A stretch of 64,000 bases of DNA, taken from Sarcocystis neurona. Lineage: Eukaryota > Apicomplexa > Conoidasida > Eucoccidiorida > Sarcocystidae. The notes beneath the pieces were generated by a model, which saw only the letters and a list, made by a program, of their open reading frames with translations, was not told the origin of the DNA and did no database searches. The stretch lies in contig KL647313.1 of assembly GCA_000727475.1 (NCBI GenBank), positions 1 through 64,000 of the forward strand, read 5' to 3'. Position 1 is the stretch's first letter. The number at the start of each line of letters is the position of its first letter. Below, piece by piece: positions 1 through 22,737 of the stretch. A program made the translations under genes and the position numbers.

Positions 1-3000
1 AAAACAGTGATTCTTCAGGCACAGCATAGAGACAACTGCTGATGCTAAGACGACTCGCAATGGGTGAACTGCGTTTTTGCCATCAGGAGAACAGTGACAA
101 GCACGTGTGGTATGATATAGTTTGTCGCCCAATCGTAACAGATTTTAGACACCGTCCTCCTCCACGTCTGAAGACTGCACAGTCGACGAACACCGCCTTA
201 CGCTGTTCCCAAGAAAGCACCTCCAGGTGGCCGTGGCGGAGAATTGTTGCCGTGCTCAGCAGAGCGTGCCCCTGGGCAGACAACAGCATGCGTCTCTCAT
301 ATCCGAAGCAAACACGAATGGCAAGGGTTCGTGGCCGTAAACTGGACACATCTGGACCAGTGGCGCTGTTTTCGTGGCAAGGGCATTCTAGCTGTCGTTT
401 CTAGCGCCGTCCGACGGGGTGATAACACCTTTCTTTCAATGTTGCCTCCTGCGTTCCCTAGGTGAACCGGCTGGGGACGCACGAATTTGGTGGCGTTCCT
501 CTGGCGGCGTTATAGGCTACCTCATGTTTGCTGTCAGATGCCGCCTTCCGATGTGAAAACAAGGGTCGGTGAGCAGTGCGATGATCGACTCACAAACCGG
601 TGTGCATTGAACAGCCTGCTGGGACGCGGCACGGTTCTGCTAGGGTTGAAGCTGATTATTAGTGGTAAAAATCCAGCGAGTGTCGTCCACCGGATGACTT
701 GTTTCATTAGTATCTCTAGACTGACCTACCACATTCGGGCGTTTCATTCAGCAAAACAGAGTGTGAAACCTCTTGTGGGAATCAGATACAGTAAACCATC
801 GGTCGTGACACCTTGAGTAATCGGGAGACACCTGCACATGTGCAACCCTTTTCAACACGATTTTTAAGTCTATTCTGCCTCGATTTCGACCTACCGTCTG
901 CTTCGAGGAGCGTTGTGGCAAGGTGGAGAGGAATCTGCGGTACACAGCGAACCAAAATGTGCCCCGGGCTTTCCGACTGAGCGCTGTGTTGCGCAGGGGA
1001 CTGCTATAGTATTCAGTGTGCCGATGGACACCTGTGCTGCACGAAGCCCTGGCAGCACATAATACCCTCACGTAGTGCCACGAAGTACGCATTTCCGACC
1101 GCCTGAACGTTCAGGGTCTCTGCGAGCTCGGAACTCCGATATGCTCGGAAACGGAAGAGAAAGAAGTTTTAATAAGTAACTCGTCACAGGTGAGTCGAAA
1201 CATTGTCCTTCTGTTCTTCCGTGAGCTGCAGCATGGCGCACGCGGATTATCCGCGGCAACACCAACGTGTTGTTCGTCACAGCCTGTGTAGGAAAGAGCA
1301 AGCTGCGTCTGGCAAACTGTTTACACGCTGAGACTGTACATCCCCTACCATTTATGCAGCTGGTTATGTGTAGCAATTTCCCGTCACCCTCAAGATGTCG
1401 TGTGCCGCCACACAGGACGGAATACTTCACACGATGAAGTGGAAGTACTCCATGTTGCCATCCTAGCAGGCATTTCGGTTCATCCGATAAAGTGCACTAC
1501 ACCGTGGTCGGCAACGACAAAAAGTGCTTTTATACCGTTGCACTGGAGGAACTTTCGCCCACCGTGTGGCATCTCGACCTGCTGGACTGATCCAGCAGGT
1601 CGCAGCATTGAAGTAGGTGTCCATCCAGCTCATGGTGCCTCCGTAGCATCATACGAGGGTGAGCAAAGGTGGCCATGCAGCAAAGTCCGTATCCTAGAGA
1701 CACTAAGGTAATCATTCCTTCTATCCGGCGCCGGCTGGTGTAAGACAGTGCGTATACACGAGCGCGACGTAGCAACAAATAGCATGATTTTTTCATCTGA
1801 GGCCCGGGTCTTTCAGTGCTTCACGCGATAACACTTGCGTAGTTAATACAGAGTCTAAAATGATTATGTCATCTATCTGCTAGACCGAGCGGCTTACAGG
1901 GTATTCCTACGGCACACAGATTTGCACGCAATGGCTGCCGTGTGGCCTTTTCTGCTGTTTTGAATTATCAGACTTGAGAGGCGTTTGCGAGATGCGCGAG
2001 GCACTAGAAGAAGCAGGAAAACCCTCTTCCGAAAAAGCTCACCACATGTCTGACACGAAGTATGTTAGTTTACACCGCTTCGTATCGCAGGTTGGAAGCA
2101 GAAATGTACTGAAACATGAACGGGTTAGTGGCATACGTATCAATTCGCTTGCGGCCACAAGTTGACGTCCTCCCGGCTGACTGTGTTCTCTCTCGCTTCT
2201 ATGTGTCGGGGTCTTCGTTACACGCAACAGAGACTATGTAGCTCAAGGCTCAAAATGTTTTTGTTCGCATCGCACAGGACTAGCGCCCTTATAACTTCAA
2301 ATGACAGACGTGTAAGAACGCTGACGGTTAGGGCGGGAAAAAGGCCACATCTGTAGTGGCGTGACACGTAAAACAAGGTCTTCGCAGCCTTCTTGGGACA
2401 TGCTGCTACTGCTTCCTCAAGTGGGGCAGCAAGAGGCATGCTAGTCCCATAATGGGCCTCCAGGCTCGGGTAGAGTTAACAAAGACTGCTAGGGCCCTAG
2501 AAATTTGTGACCGGACCTGAATCAAGCCATGCAAGCAATGACAGACGCGCCTCATTCATCAGCGTACAAGAGAAACGGCAAGCCACCGGTGTGTCGTAAT
2601 GCTACAAGGTGGAGTTCTTCGTTGCATTCGAACTGAAAGTTCGTCTCACGAACATATCGTCTGCTGTATCGTTTCCCATGTACCATGCCGCCCACTTGGT
2701 GAAGCAGTTGCGGCCATATTTGACAAATTGACAATTTCAGCGCCGTCGCTCATGAAAACGCCACGAGTCCATCAGATATTGCAATACACGCAAACGCGAT
2801 ACAGGTGAAAGAGTGAACCGCGAAGAATATTTGCGCTGGTTACCGGTACCGCTGTCATTGCGTCGCGTCTACCAAAAATAGAATCGAATGGCACCGCGGT
2901 GTCCACAAACCCAGCCGCACATACTGCTGCCACAGCTGAGAGCACTCGCGCTCTACCAAACTTTTCACTCGATCCAGTTCTGCTCGCTTTGCTTAGAATT

Positions 3001-5748
3001 TTGTCCCACAAAGCTAACGTGGTGGAGCGCCACTTGTAAGTAGTCGCTTTTGTTGCCTAAACTTAAAGGTTTCTATGTAGCAGAGGCTGCACGAGCATTT
3101 CGCTTTTGTAGAAGGGCATTTCCATAGTTTTTCTGGCCGTCGCAGAGAATGAGCATGGGAACGCCGGGACATACCGCTGGTCCGGGCTGCTTCGACATGC
3201 GCAGCGTTTGCCTGCAGGATGAGGCGGATAGTGAAGGCCTTTCAATCACCTCAACTTCGTCGTCTCCTAAACCGCTGCAGCCGCCCCGCGACCACGATAG
3301 GTCCTGTCCGTCCCGTACACGAACGAGATGGAGCCCTATTCTTTTACGTGCTGCCTCGTTCTCTGTACAGTGGAAGCTTAAGTTGCTGCAGGCTATTGCC
3401 GCGGTCCCCCACAGTGCAGTAACACCTTAGGGAGGCGCGGGTCGATGCGATGAAATCTGGGCGCTGCCCAGGGTTCTAGGTGCAGACGACCGGCGAGACA
3501 AACTCTCTGTCTCTTTAGCTGCAACGCAATCGAGCTTGACGCTCGTAGTATGTATTCGTCGAAATGTAGAAGACCCTTCGTGGATGTACTTTTTATTGAA
3601 GGTAAAAATTACTTACTACGCAGGCAGACGGTATAAGGTGCTAACGAAATGTGTTAGCAGTGCCTGACACGGCTTTGAGACGATAAAAAGAGTCTGCAAA
3701 ATAGTGGAGATAGCTCGTTTCACTCCGTGTTTATTACCGACCGCCCTCTGCTGCGCTTCATCTACGGCCTTCCATGTGGACATCAAGGATTATAAATATC
3801 TACACGGTACTTCCCTCGGGCGAGTTGTCGCCGCGGCGGAGACGAATGGGGGTAAACAGTCGCCACAGTTCTTCACGATCGAGTTATGAAGAAACCTTGG
3901 AAGAGGCGTGCAACCAAAGAAGTGCGACCGACCATAAAAAATGTACAAGTTCATAGAGCCGGAGAAGACTGATCACGTAGAGCAGCGTTTTCACACCTCA
4001 GGGTACTGCCTGTATTGCGGTGTCGAGAGGTCGACACTGGAAAGAGACCCGATATCAAAACGCTAGATCACGGTTAGAAGGCGTTTTGGCGAACGAATGC
4101 CAAATCTGAAAGTTCCAGTACACAGGAGGCTCAGTCGTATGGACAGCAGCCGCATCCTTTGCGGGAAGATCATCATATATGTATACGTATGTGTGCGAGC
4201 GAACACACTCAAATGTGTAAGTGTGTAGAGAGCCCTCGTAGATACGTATCTTGAAGCGCGCTACTATGCGGGTACTAACCTGGATGCGCTCATGCGAAGG
4301 ATAAAATCTGTTCACTCAAAAGCGATGCGACGCCACCATGCGGAAACATTCTCTTTAAGCGTGTTTAAAGCGGCAGTGTACTCCCAGACAGGACGCCCGA
4401 GAGCAGATGGCTACAAAGATAAATGTATACTGATCGCCAGCACGTTATCTGAAAAGATTCAACTGATATGCTGCTGAGCATCGTCTCTAAGAGCCACACC
4501 TGTATCTAATCGAGGATCACTCCAAATGAGCTGGTCGATCGTCAACAGACATTTGGCTTTTAGTATTTCCACGTGGCCGAGTTCCGAATTGAGAGCTAGG
4601 CGTAAACACCATGTGCGACGGTGTGACGACGTGCGAGAAGCAATCCCACCGTACGGTTGGCAATGTAATCTTTCGTTACCGTTTTTCGCTGACTCACGAC
4701 ATACCGTGGATGCTTCTTCTAACACTCCGGTAGCAGACTCAGGCAATGACTCAGGTGGGGCGAAACACGACTTTAAGAGACTAGACGCAGAGCGGAAGCC
4801 GCAACGCGCACCTCCTGCTTCCTGCGAAACTGCGCTACATTTAGGGTGTACGAACATCCGGTAGATGACAACTCATTTCTGTAGTAAACAACGAAATATT
4901 CAAGCAATCTGTAGGTGTGAACAAACGACAGAAAGGCAGTGAGATTCGTGTCCTTCTCTTGTAACAAATAGGGTTCTCTCGTCCGGATTGACTCTGACGG
5001 ATCAAGTGGCTTACCGCTGGGTGGCAGAGTGCACTCGTTTAATTAAGCACAACGCCGACATCGGACACTGATGTCCGTACACAACCCCAGAAGACACAGT
5101 GTGTAGTCTGTTTTTGTTCTCCCGCACTCAGGCGCATTATTCGTTTTTTCTTCTCGCTTCAAACGTCGACTAACAACAACGGAACGCACTTTGTAGTATG
5201 TGAATGGTCGGTAGAGGTGTACACAGCATAATGCTGACAGTGGCATGGAGATGATATGGACAGGAAGCCCGTGTGGCTTTGAGGGGATTAGGGTATGCTA
5301 CAAAGCACCACGTAAAAAATATGAAGCCCGTAAATCAACAGCAGAATCCGTCGTCCCACCACAATGACGCTTTACGCCTTGCACGCAAACGAATTTCACG
5401 GGTGCTGCACTGATATACCCGCAGGGTCTGAAGTATCACACAAGGTAATTAGAGCGCCCTTGAAGCTCGGCTCGCGATGTGCAAAATCGCACAAAACTCG
5501 TAGTGTTCAATGTCCTGAATAAAACTTGACGCAGTGCCGCGGTCCACTGGAGGCGTGAACTATAAATATGTCAGCGCACAATGTTGCTGAACGGGGAGTC
5601 TGCGAGAATGCTGTGGACGTCCCGCAAATGCACACAAGGAAGGACAGCGAATGCCGCTGTACGGGCGCCATGCTCAGCTTTTTGCGCGCAGTGCGCTAGC
5701 TAGGTGAACTTGCACACACACACCTTCAGGTACGCCGACTTCTGGAAC
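1..5748. other. Repeat-poor stretch without a supported gene
   Basis: Short frames only. A plus frame (4526-4864, 112 codons) and a minus frame (4459-4857, 132 codons) overlap completely and neither has a recognisable domain. The hairpin at 1575 is the only structured element. The 3' UTR of the helicase should lie just below 5749. Confidence 0.6.
1575..1602 (+). other. Perfect 12-bp hairpin with a 4-nt loop
   Basis: CGACCTGCTGGA, loop CTGA, then TCCAGCAGGTCG. It sits in a gene-poor stretch; function unknown. Confidence 0.88.
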
Positions 5749-14448
<8,700 letters not shown>

Positions 14449-14639
14449 ATTCTCAGCAAGAGTCGCCTTTATGTAGTACCCTCATCACGCGCGTGCATGC
14501 ACGGAAGCAGATAAAGGTGTGCTGTGCGGCCCAGCGATTGTTAACGCCGCCGGGAAGGGCGAGGAAAACGAATATCTTTGACGTAGCAGGTGGGCAGCAA
14601 TGGAAGTGTGTTGCAAATACTGTGTGAAGCCCCAGGGAG

Positions 14640-16230
14640 GGAGACTGACGGGGGGTCGCTCAGTGCTCACGCTGCAAGTGGCTCTGCAGGAGGGGTCGCG
14701 CTGCTGCACAGGGCGCTGCTGGTGGTGTTGCCGCTGTCCGGCTTGTTTAGCTGCACAGCAGCAGCGAAAGAACAACCTGCAGCAGGACCTCCCCTGTTCT
14801 CCACTCCTGCTGCTGTTACTCCGATGATACGTCTGCACAAAGTCAAAAACGCGAATACAGTAACGCCCACAGCGCCCTGGATCCTTCTTGCTGCTTCCCG
14901 TGTGGGGTGGGTATCCCTCCCGCGTGCTCTCAGGACATTACTGCAGAAGCACGGTGGTGGAAAGGCCTGGATACACTGAAAATACGACGGATGACAAAAC
15001 TTTGGGCCGAAAACGGGAGTAATGGTACTGGAGATCCGCACTGAAAGTCCAGCAGTTGGGGATCTTCCACAACGCACATCGCGGAGAGACAGAGAGAGAC
15101 TGTCGCATCAGCCAGCTGGCGCCAAGTTGTAGAGAAGCAGAGCAGCCCGAGCAAGCGGCGCCCCGCCTCTTCCACACACCGCAGATCCCAGCCAAATCGT
15201 TGCCGAAGCCCCTGCCAGCTTCGGCAGCACCGATATGACTTGCAGTAGCGGCATCAGCAGCAATGCATACCAGCCGCAGCAGCAGCGCGCACAGAGCGCA
15301 ACCGCGAGCTCAGCGGCAACCACCAGCGGGTGCTGGTGCGCCAGCACTGCTGCGGCACGCAGCAGTCGCTAGCAACAGCAGCAGGATGAGCAGCGGCGCC
15401 AATAGAGCCTGGAACGCCGACTTGCAGGTGCTGTTGTTACAAGTAGCAGCAGCAGGGGAACAAGTGCGGCTACGCTGCAGGCAAGAGCCGTTACACCAGC
15501 ATGGACGCAGGCACCCAGAAACACGAGCAGCAGCGGGAGTGCACCAGCGAGCACAGCAACGGAACAGCACGTCGGTGTTTTTCGCAGCGGCAGCAGCAGC
15601 AGCGCCAGTTGCACGGATCACGCGCTTGCATCTTCAGCTGGGCACTCTGTCTCCCCGTGGCAGTGGTGGCTCCGGCAGCCGCCAATGCAGCCGTCGCTGC
15701 ACTACCGCAGCCGGACACCGACCAGAAGAAGCAACACGTGCTGCACGCGCCGACAGCCCTCTCGCAGCAGTAGCAAGTTTTGTGTCTCGCCCTCAGCAGC
15801 AGTAGCAGCAGCCCCACCGCATAACCCGTGTAAGCAGCTCCCGCGACGCAGCGCATATGACTGGCACCAGTAGGTGGCAAGTTGTCCGACGTGCAATAGT
15901 GGACTGCCACAGGAGAGGAGGACTGCTCGTTCTCTTCAACATTCGCGAAGGCGGAAATTAGCATAGACTGCCGGTGTAGCAAGCGCAGCAGCGGCGCCCC
16001 CAGCACCGCTATCACTGTCAAACCACAGGACTCGGGAACTTGAAACTAGACCCCACAGAAGGAGCAGAAACAGTCGCTGCTGCAAAAGAAGCTCACAGCA
16101 AAAACAGATGTATCCCACGGGCTACTGCCTCAGGGCAACAGCAAGAGAGGCCGCGCAAGACCGCGGAAATGCGTAGTGGCAGCACCGTAACAGCAGCCGC
16201 ATACGGAAAGCTTACCAAACAGAGGAGCAC
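14640..16230. repeat. CAG-rich block upstream of the helicase
   Basis: Interrupted CAG on the plus strand, CTG in the sense of the helicase gene, directly beyond the helicase start. Hydrophobic minus-strand frames here (for example 14930-15175 and 15108-15347) do not join into a gene I can defend. It may hold a 5' UTR intron of the helicase or an unrelated gene. Confidence 0.7.
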
Positions 16231-16564
16231 GAGCTGAAGCTCCGGCCGTGTCGCTGCGTCCCCCTTACCCAAAATTACGAAGAAGCTGCACGAAGTGAGG
16301 AGTGCCTCTACGTCTTAATCCACACCGTGAGCGACTGAGACTCGCAAAAACGAAGCTAAAGTTGCCTTCTACGGGAGTCTATGTCGCAAAGTGTAGCGGA
16401 GAGACCCACGCGCCACATGACACACGTAAATATCGACTAGGACACGACTGCCAACTCATGCGTACATTAGTGTATGCGTATTGTTAACATGGGAAGGGGG
16501 GAAAGGCTTAGCAGCCTATATACGCGAACAACTATGGGGATTTTTGTAAGAAGCCCTGCTCGTA

Positions 16565-16770
16565 CATATATATATATATATATATGCATGTATATGTACG
16601 CGTATGTGGACGCACTTCTGCGTGGCTATACATACGTGTAAATGTAATGTGTTATGTGATGTACCAGCTTGTCGATACCGTGTACATATGTGCAGGTACA
16701 CACACACAGATACCTATATACATACATACATACATATATACATACATACATGCATACATACATACACACA
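16565..16770. repeat. (TA)n and (CATA)n microsatellites
   Basis: A (TA)n run at 16565-16585 and a CATA-rich run at about 16720-16770 in a gene-poor stretch. Confidence 0.9.
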
Positions 16771-18461
16771 GACATGTATATAAATTTGTACGTTCGTCTC
16801 CCTGTGCAAACGGATCAACAGATGGAGTGGGGTAATCCGTGCGTGCAGACATTTGCGTGTGCGTCCAACTACTTGATGTGTATGTGTGTGCTGTGCAGTA
16901 CATGGACCAGTCGATTAATCCGTCTTATGTAAGTGTGATAAGCTTATGAGACAATTTACGTACGAGCAGAGACGCCTGCAGTGGACCTTGCAGGTCCTCG
17001 CACACAGATATAGTAATACGTATATATTGCAAGGAAAGCAAGAAGTTTGTTGTGCGTACTTGAGCGTCTACGTTGGGGAGAGGAAAAATTGTGGAAATAT
17101 GCAAACAAAAGAGATCTCCTGCTGCATAATCACACGCGCACGATCAATCTCAAGGTCACATACATGGTGACTTCTGGTGTTCCTCCTGAAGCGTCGCAGG
17201 CATTAAGTCACGACTACACACTTCATAAAATGTGAAATCGCGACTTCTTGGTAAATCCTTAGCCTTAGACATTCTTTTGCATAACAACATATACACATAT
17301 ATATACAAACAAACCGTTCCCCTTAACCGTGTGCACATCCACTCTACATACGCGTGTGCGTATGTGTGTATATATATGCGTACGTATGTGTGTATGAATG
17401 TAAGTAGGATATATGTCACGTCCCTATGTACGTGTGTGTGTACGTATGAACGTATCTTCCTGAAGAAACGTATACATGTTCAGTTGTGTGCGCGACCGTC
17501 AGAGTGAATCTGCAAGGACGTGTGCACCAAAACACGTATATATAGGTAATGTTGTGCTTATGTGTAGATACATATATATGTATATATATGTATACGTGGC
17601 TGTGCCATGACAGACTACAAAAGTGAGGTCTGCTATGCGCCGCTACTGCTTTCTGGGCCGTCTCCTGGTAGGGAGAACCCTTGTCGCTTTAGTCCTTCAA
17701 CACACACGGATGTATACATTTGATTTTCCTCTGAAGACATACACGTGTACACACCTTTGTTCGTGTACTATTCATACGCTTCATGTGTGCAGTGTTCCCG
17801 CTCACACAAGACAAGAAGGGAAGAAGTACGTGGCAGAACTCAACCCTAAATGACGGATATTAGCTTATACAGCCGCTCACGGAAGAGTCTCACCCATGTT
17901 TATGACATAGACAGATACCTATGATAAGTGTACCAAAGGCATGTGTAAACACTCAAACATGTGCAGACATACATGTATTTCAACATCGCGCTACGAGTAC
18001 ACTTCAAGCGTATAAGTCTTTACATATTGATGCACCCCTCTGTAGAGCTGGCTACGCACACGTGCACGAAGGGAGGCATGATTCATTCTATTGTTCCGGT
18101 GAGTTTAAAGCCTTGTATACATACTTGGGTGCTTCGTTTTACGGCCACCTACAATGTGCATATCCGCACTTTCTGTAGTGCAGAGTCCTAGGCGTATTCT
18201 CCTACACAAACTTGAAAATAACTTTACGTGTGCATGACTCATACGAAGGTGACGACGAAAAGGGTCAAAACCTTAGTTCTTGACAGGGAGCGTACACGGA
18301 AGACCACCAAAACGTTGTTTCAGTCTGAAAAATCTTAGTCCCTGGGTGTCTACGAATATGAGGGCTGCGCCCGTGCCAGAATCCTCGCAAGCGACTTCAG
18401 GTTGTCACCTCATCTCCGTTTCAGAGCACGAGAGAGTACTTAATTCTTCAACATACAGTAT

Positions 18462-18527
18462 CTCTCTCTCCCTCTATATCTCTCTCTGTCTCTCTCTCTG
18501 TCTCTCTCTCTCTGCCTCTCTCTCTGC

Positions 18528-18567
<40 letters not shown>

Positions 18568-18570
18568 CTA
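18462..18570. repeat. (TC)n-(TA)n compound microsatellite
   Basis: A long interrupted TC run with TG and GCC breaks, ending in (TA)n. Confidence 0.93.
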
Positions 18571-21500
18571 CACATATATATGTACGAATTCATACAGTAA
18601 AGTACGTATGGACTACCTTGCTTTGTTCACACGGAAGGTCCGCTTGATGGGGTTCTCTAGAACTTAACGTTACAAAAATTCTTGCTCGGCTCTATTCGAT
18701 GTTTTGATTCAGAACACGGAAGACAATTTTTTGAGCAGTTACACATACAATCTTTCGCCACGAGGTAGTTACGTCCTTAGATTCGGCAGAAGACGCCCAT
18801 GAAAAGCCATTTACCAGACATCTCTCCGGGAAACTATTAAGTATTGGAAAAGAGAAAGAGACAAATACGGGGGGGAGCTGCCACTACAGTAGTTCTGTAG
18901 AGGAATCTAGGAATTACCGGAAGCCTATGAGCATTCGCCGCTGAAGGCACTAATCATCGTTCAACTGTCCTCCTAACATTTCGTTCGAAATGTCAAAAAC
19001 CGAGCATTATATTTACGTACGGATTCACGTGAAGTTACTTTTACTCGGAAGCGGATAACCACTGTCGACGTTGTTGATGTAGGTGTATAGGGAGACACAA
19101 GATTTTCGATGTAAAGTGTGCGACTCCACCCTGTTGAAAGCTCTTCGAGACCAGGGAGTACGGCGATCCTGCACAAACTCATCTGTTGCTTATTCACTAA
19201 GAGAATTTGAAAGACAAAAGACATCGTCACACTTATACAGGGAGAGGCCAGTATGATTTAGTTCAGATGAACGTATCTTCAATAATACATGTGTCACGTG
19301 GCGCCTCTACAACGCAACCTGAAAACACGGGCGTTCACTTCTTGTGTCTGTACACCTCCGCGAATTCGCGTCCCTTGTCATACACAAGATTTCTAGGGCC
19401 TGCACCGTCCTCTCTACATACACAGGGGAGGAAAACATCATATCATACCAGCGCATCCGCGGCCCACTCCAGTGTCAAACAAGATCGTCTCATCTCCGGA
19501 ACTCGAGTGAAACAGGAGATGATCCTTCTAGAGCTGTATATGCGCTTCCAGATCTGACACGTGATCGATTGTGTGTAGCAAAAGCACGACCACGACCGCT
19601 GCGTGCTATGCATCCAATGCATGGAGGCGTGCAGACACAAAAGATTTATACCACCTAGAACTTCGCCCCTCTGTACAGACGCCACGTGACACAAGTGCGT
19701 TTTGAAAAGGGGTACACGTAAGGCCGCCCGTAAATACGGGGATGTCTTCTGCCCCTTAGTGGGTCACACTGAACTGTGAACACTTGCGCCTGTGCAATAT
19801 TACCCACGCGCCGTCCACCAGCGTACTCGAAGGCAGCACGGGGTCCTTTTTTCTGCATGCCGCCGTCTTCCACAGGCTTTTGCACTACAACGTCGCGTAG
19901 TTTTACTACATTGATATAAATGTTGTAGCTTTATCTCCACATGCGTTCTTCCTAAATACGTGTGTACGCCTATGCCCTCCGCATTCTGCGTGGGAGCTCC
20001 TGCTTTCTTCCAAGGGAGCAATGTCTGATAGGATCTACGATTGGTCGATAAGTGCCGTTTTACCACGACATGCATGATGGTACACTGTTTGATTGTATTT
20101 GAAGTAAATGGTCAACCTTAGCTTGTGCATAATATCTGTGGCATCACGTGAGTCCGACGGTTACTAGAGCTTTGCGCGTAATTGTGTTCCCGCCTACTTC
20201 TCTGCGTATCGTACCAACCCTCCACGTACTGGCTACGTAGATTTCCGCGTGTTACGTCGGCGACATCCCCTCACGTGCTGTCAGCTAACTTTTTCAGTAT
20301 AGCTACAGAAGTTTTCTGGACATCTTGAAGAACTGTATTTTCTTATGAATCGACATGACTGGACATGCACGGCTCGAGCATGTTCCGGAAATTTAAATCC
20401 CCGTCGTGTTAATGCCTGCGTATCAGGCATGTCAAGCGCTCAATTCGGTCTCTCCATTGCGATACAGTGACCGAGCGCACGTGGATAGGACAAGTACGTC
20501 GTGTCCTCTCACTGCGGGTGACCTCTTGCGCACATCAGCATTACGCGTGTCCACCCAGTTCAGTCCAGACACATTATCCCTTCTCCAAGCTACTACGGCG
20601 CTTGAAAGTGCAGTCGCAATTTATTAAATGGAATTATATCGACTGACACAAATGCACATCTTCTAGACATCTCTTCATGTTTAGCAGCGAGCTTTCTTGC
20701 CGCTGTCGCGAACCTTCCATAAGCGTTTTGTCACCGTGTTCTGTGTACAGCATGTACAACAGAAGTAAATAGTGTAATGATTCCAGCTCAGTTCGCACGA
20801 ATTTAGTAAGTGGAAATAAACTGATATTTGATCACTTGGATAAATAATGGAAAATTGCTCAGTCACTTCCGGGCACCAAAAAACACTACCTGCCGTTCCT
20901 CTGACTGAGTCGGATCGCCGACAGTGTACTTTCTTACATGCACTGTGTCACTGGCGCTACCCGGCGTGCACAATGGTCTATGTAAGTACATAGTCGATTT
21001 TTAATGTTTCTCTCTGTGTGGCCACAAACCCAGGTGTTGCTCGTACTCACCTGCTTTTAGTCATTATACATGATTAAGCAGACAATGACGAGAAAGCCGA
21101 TGCGCATCCACCATGTCAGTGTGATTAAGAATCGGGGAAGGGGCCCCACGCATAACACTTCCTCAACGAACAAGAATAAAATGCGTGTACAGATTCAAGA
21201 TCCTCCTGATGTGTCCAGCGTGTCCTGTGTATAACTTGAATAAGCCAGTGCACCGGCTGTTTCAGTACTTGAAGTGACTACCACTGAAGCTAGCTTTCCT
21301 CATATGTGTCAGGGGGGTGAGTCGCGGGCCTTGTTGACATGCGTGTGCTCAGCATATTCGAGCGTGCGCTTGTGTACAGGTTTAAATCTTCCGGGTGCAC
21401 ACCCTCTGCCTTCTTGGCTCCGAAAAAGCAGTTTATGGGAGAGCGGGCAAGTGCGTACGCACTTTCGACTGTGTACGTAGGTACACACACGTACACCTAC

Positions 21501-22737
21501 AATTATGCACAGGCGCGTGCACACAGATTCACTTGCACATGTGTAGTGCGCAAGCGTGCACACATATTTGGTTGCACATGTGACGTACAACACGGCGCAT
21601 TGAAACTGAATTAATATTAGCCACGACTCCCTTTTTGTATCCTGACTATACGATCAGAAGCTATGTGTCTATGTGCGTACATCATAAACTTGAGTGAAAT
21701 TGTTATGTCGAGCAACGTGGAGCTACTGCCTGAACGTGAAGCACCGTTCATCAAAACACCCAGCTGTTCACCTGTCTCCACCAAAACGTCACCTAGTACG
21801 CCGCTCGCTCTGTCGTATACGCGTGAATGCTCCTCTCCCCGACGCAACGCACAGTAGGGCTTACTAACGCGCAAATTTGTCAGCAATCAGATACGCTCTT
21901 GTGTACACGTATGTGTAGAGAGTTACACGTCTCTCTCTCTGTATATATATACATATATATACACACATAAATACATACAAACATGTATGTGTACGCACGT
22001 TTACATGCAAGGTACCAGCCTGCAATTACGGGGCTCCACGGTGATAACAGGCAAATATATATGGATTTGCTCTCTCATGGTTCACGTCAGTACAGTGTAT
22101 CACGAAAGTCCAGGGACAGCCATGTTTTTTTAATGCGCTTGGCATAGTTAATTATCGCACGAAGTTACTACAAGCAGTTGCCTTGGACAAGCTCATATGC
22201 TGCACTTGTGACGCGGCCCCGTGGTCCTCATTTGAGACTTGTACAAATTTTAGAACAGGGGAGTAGCTTCCAGACGACAACGGAAAACAGGTGATCGTTC
22301 AATTTTTTCATGTTTTTGCGACCATCAGAAATGCGCCTCGTATTTATACTCTACCCTTGAAGGATGTGTACACCGCTATTTTCTGTTTTGAATTTCCCAT
22401 CTACATGCAGTGATCCACATATCAGTATATGGGTGTCCTGAACAGATAAAACATACATGTTTATACCTGTGTTCTGCAGGATGCGGTGATGAATAAAGTA
22501 GGGAATGGTGTCAAGCTCGTTACTGCGAGCGTGTAGATGAGAATATTCTCGACTCCACAAAGCAATGCACGGGCACCTGTTCCTCTCTTTGTCAGATTGT
22601 GGCAACGAAATTTTATGTAGACGCGTGTCGGTTGCGCGTGTCTACGCTTGTGTGTTGACACTTGGGTGGCAGGCTACTGACGTGGTTCTCTACGAAACTA
22701 CACCTTCTACCAAGTTCTGCTTTACACATGCGTACCT

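Larger units (their letters stand above)
16231..22737. other. Microsatellite-rich, gene-poor stretch
   Basis: Contains CA/TA-rich sequence at 16.5-18.6 kb and again at 21.9-22.0 kb. No open frame with domain features, RNA gene or splice-linked exon set could be supported. Confidence 0.6.
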
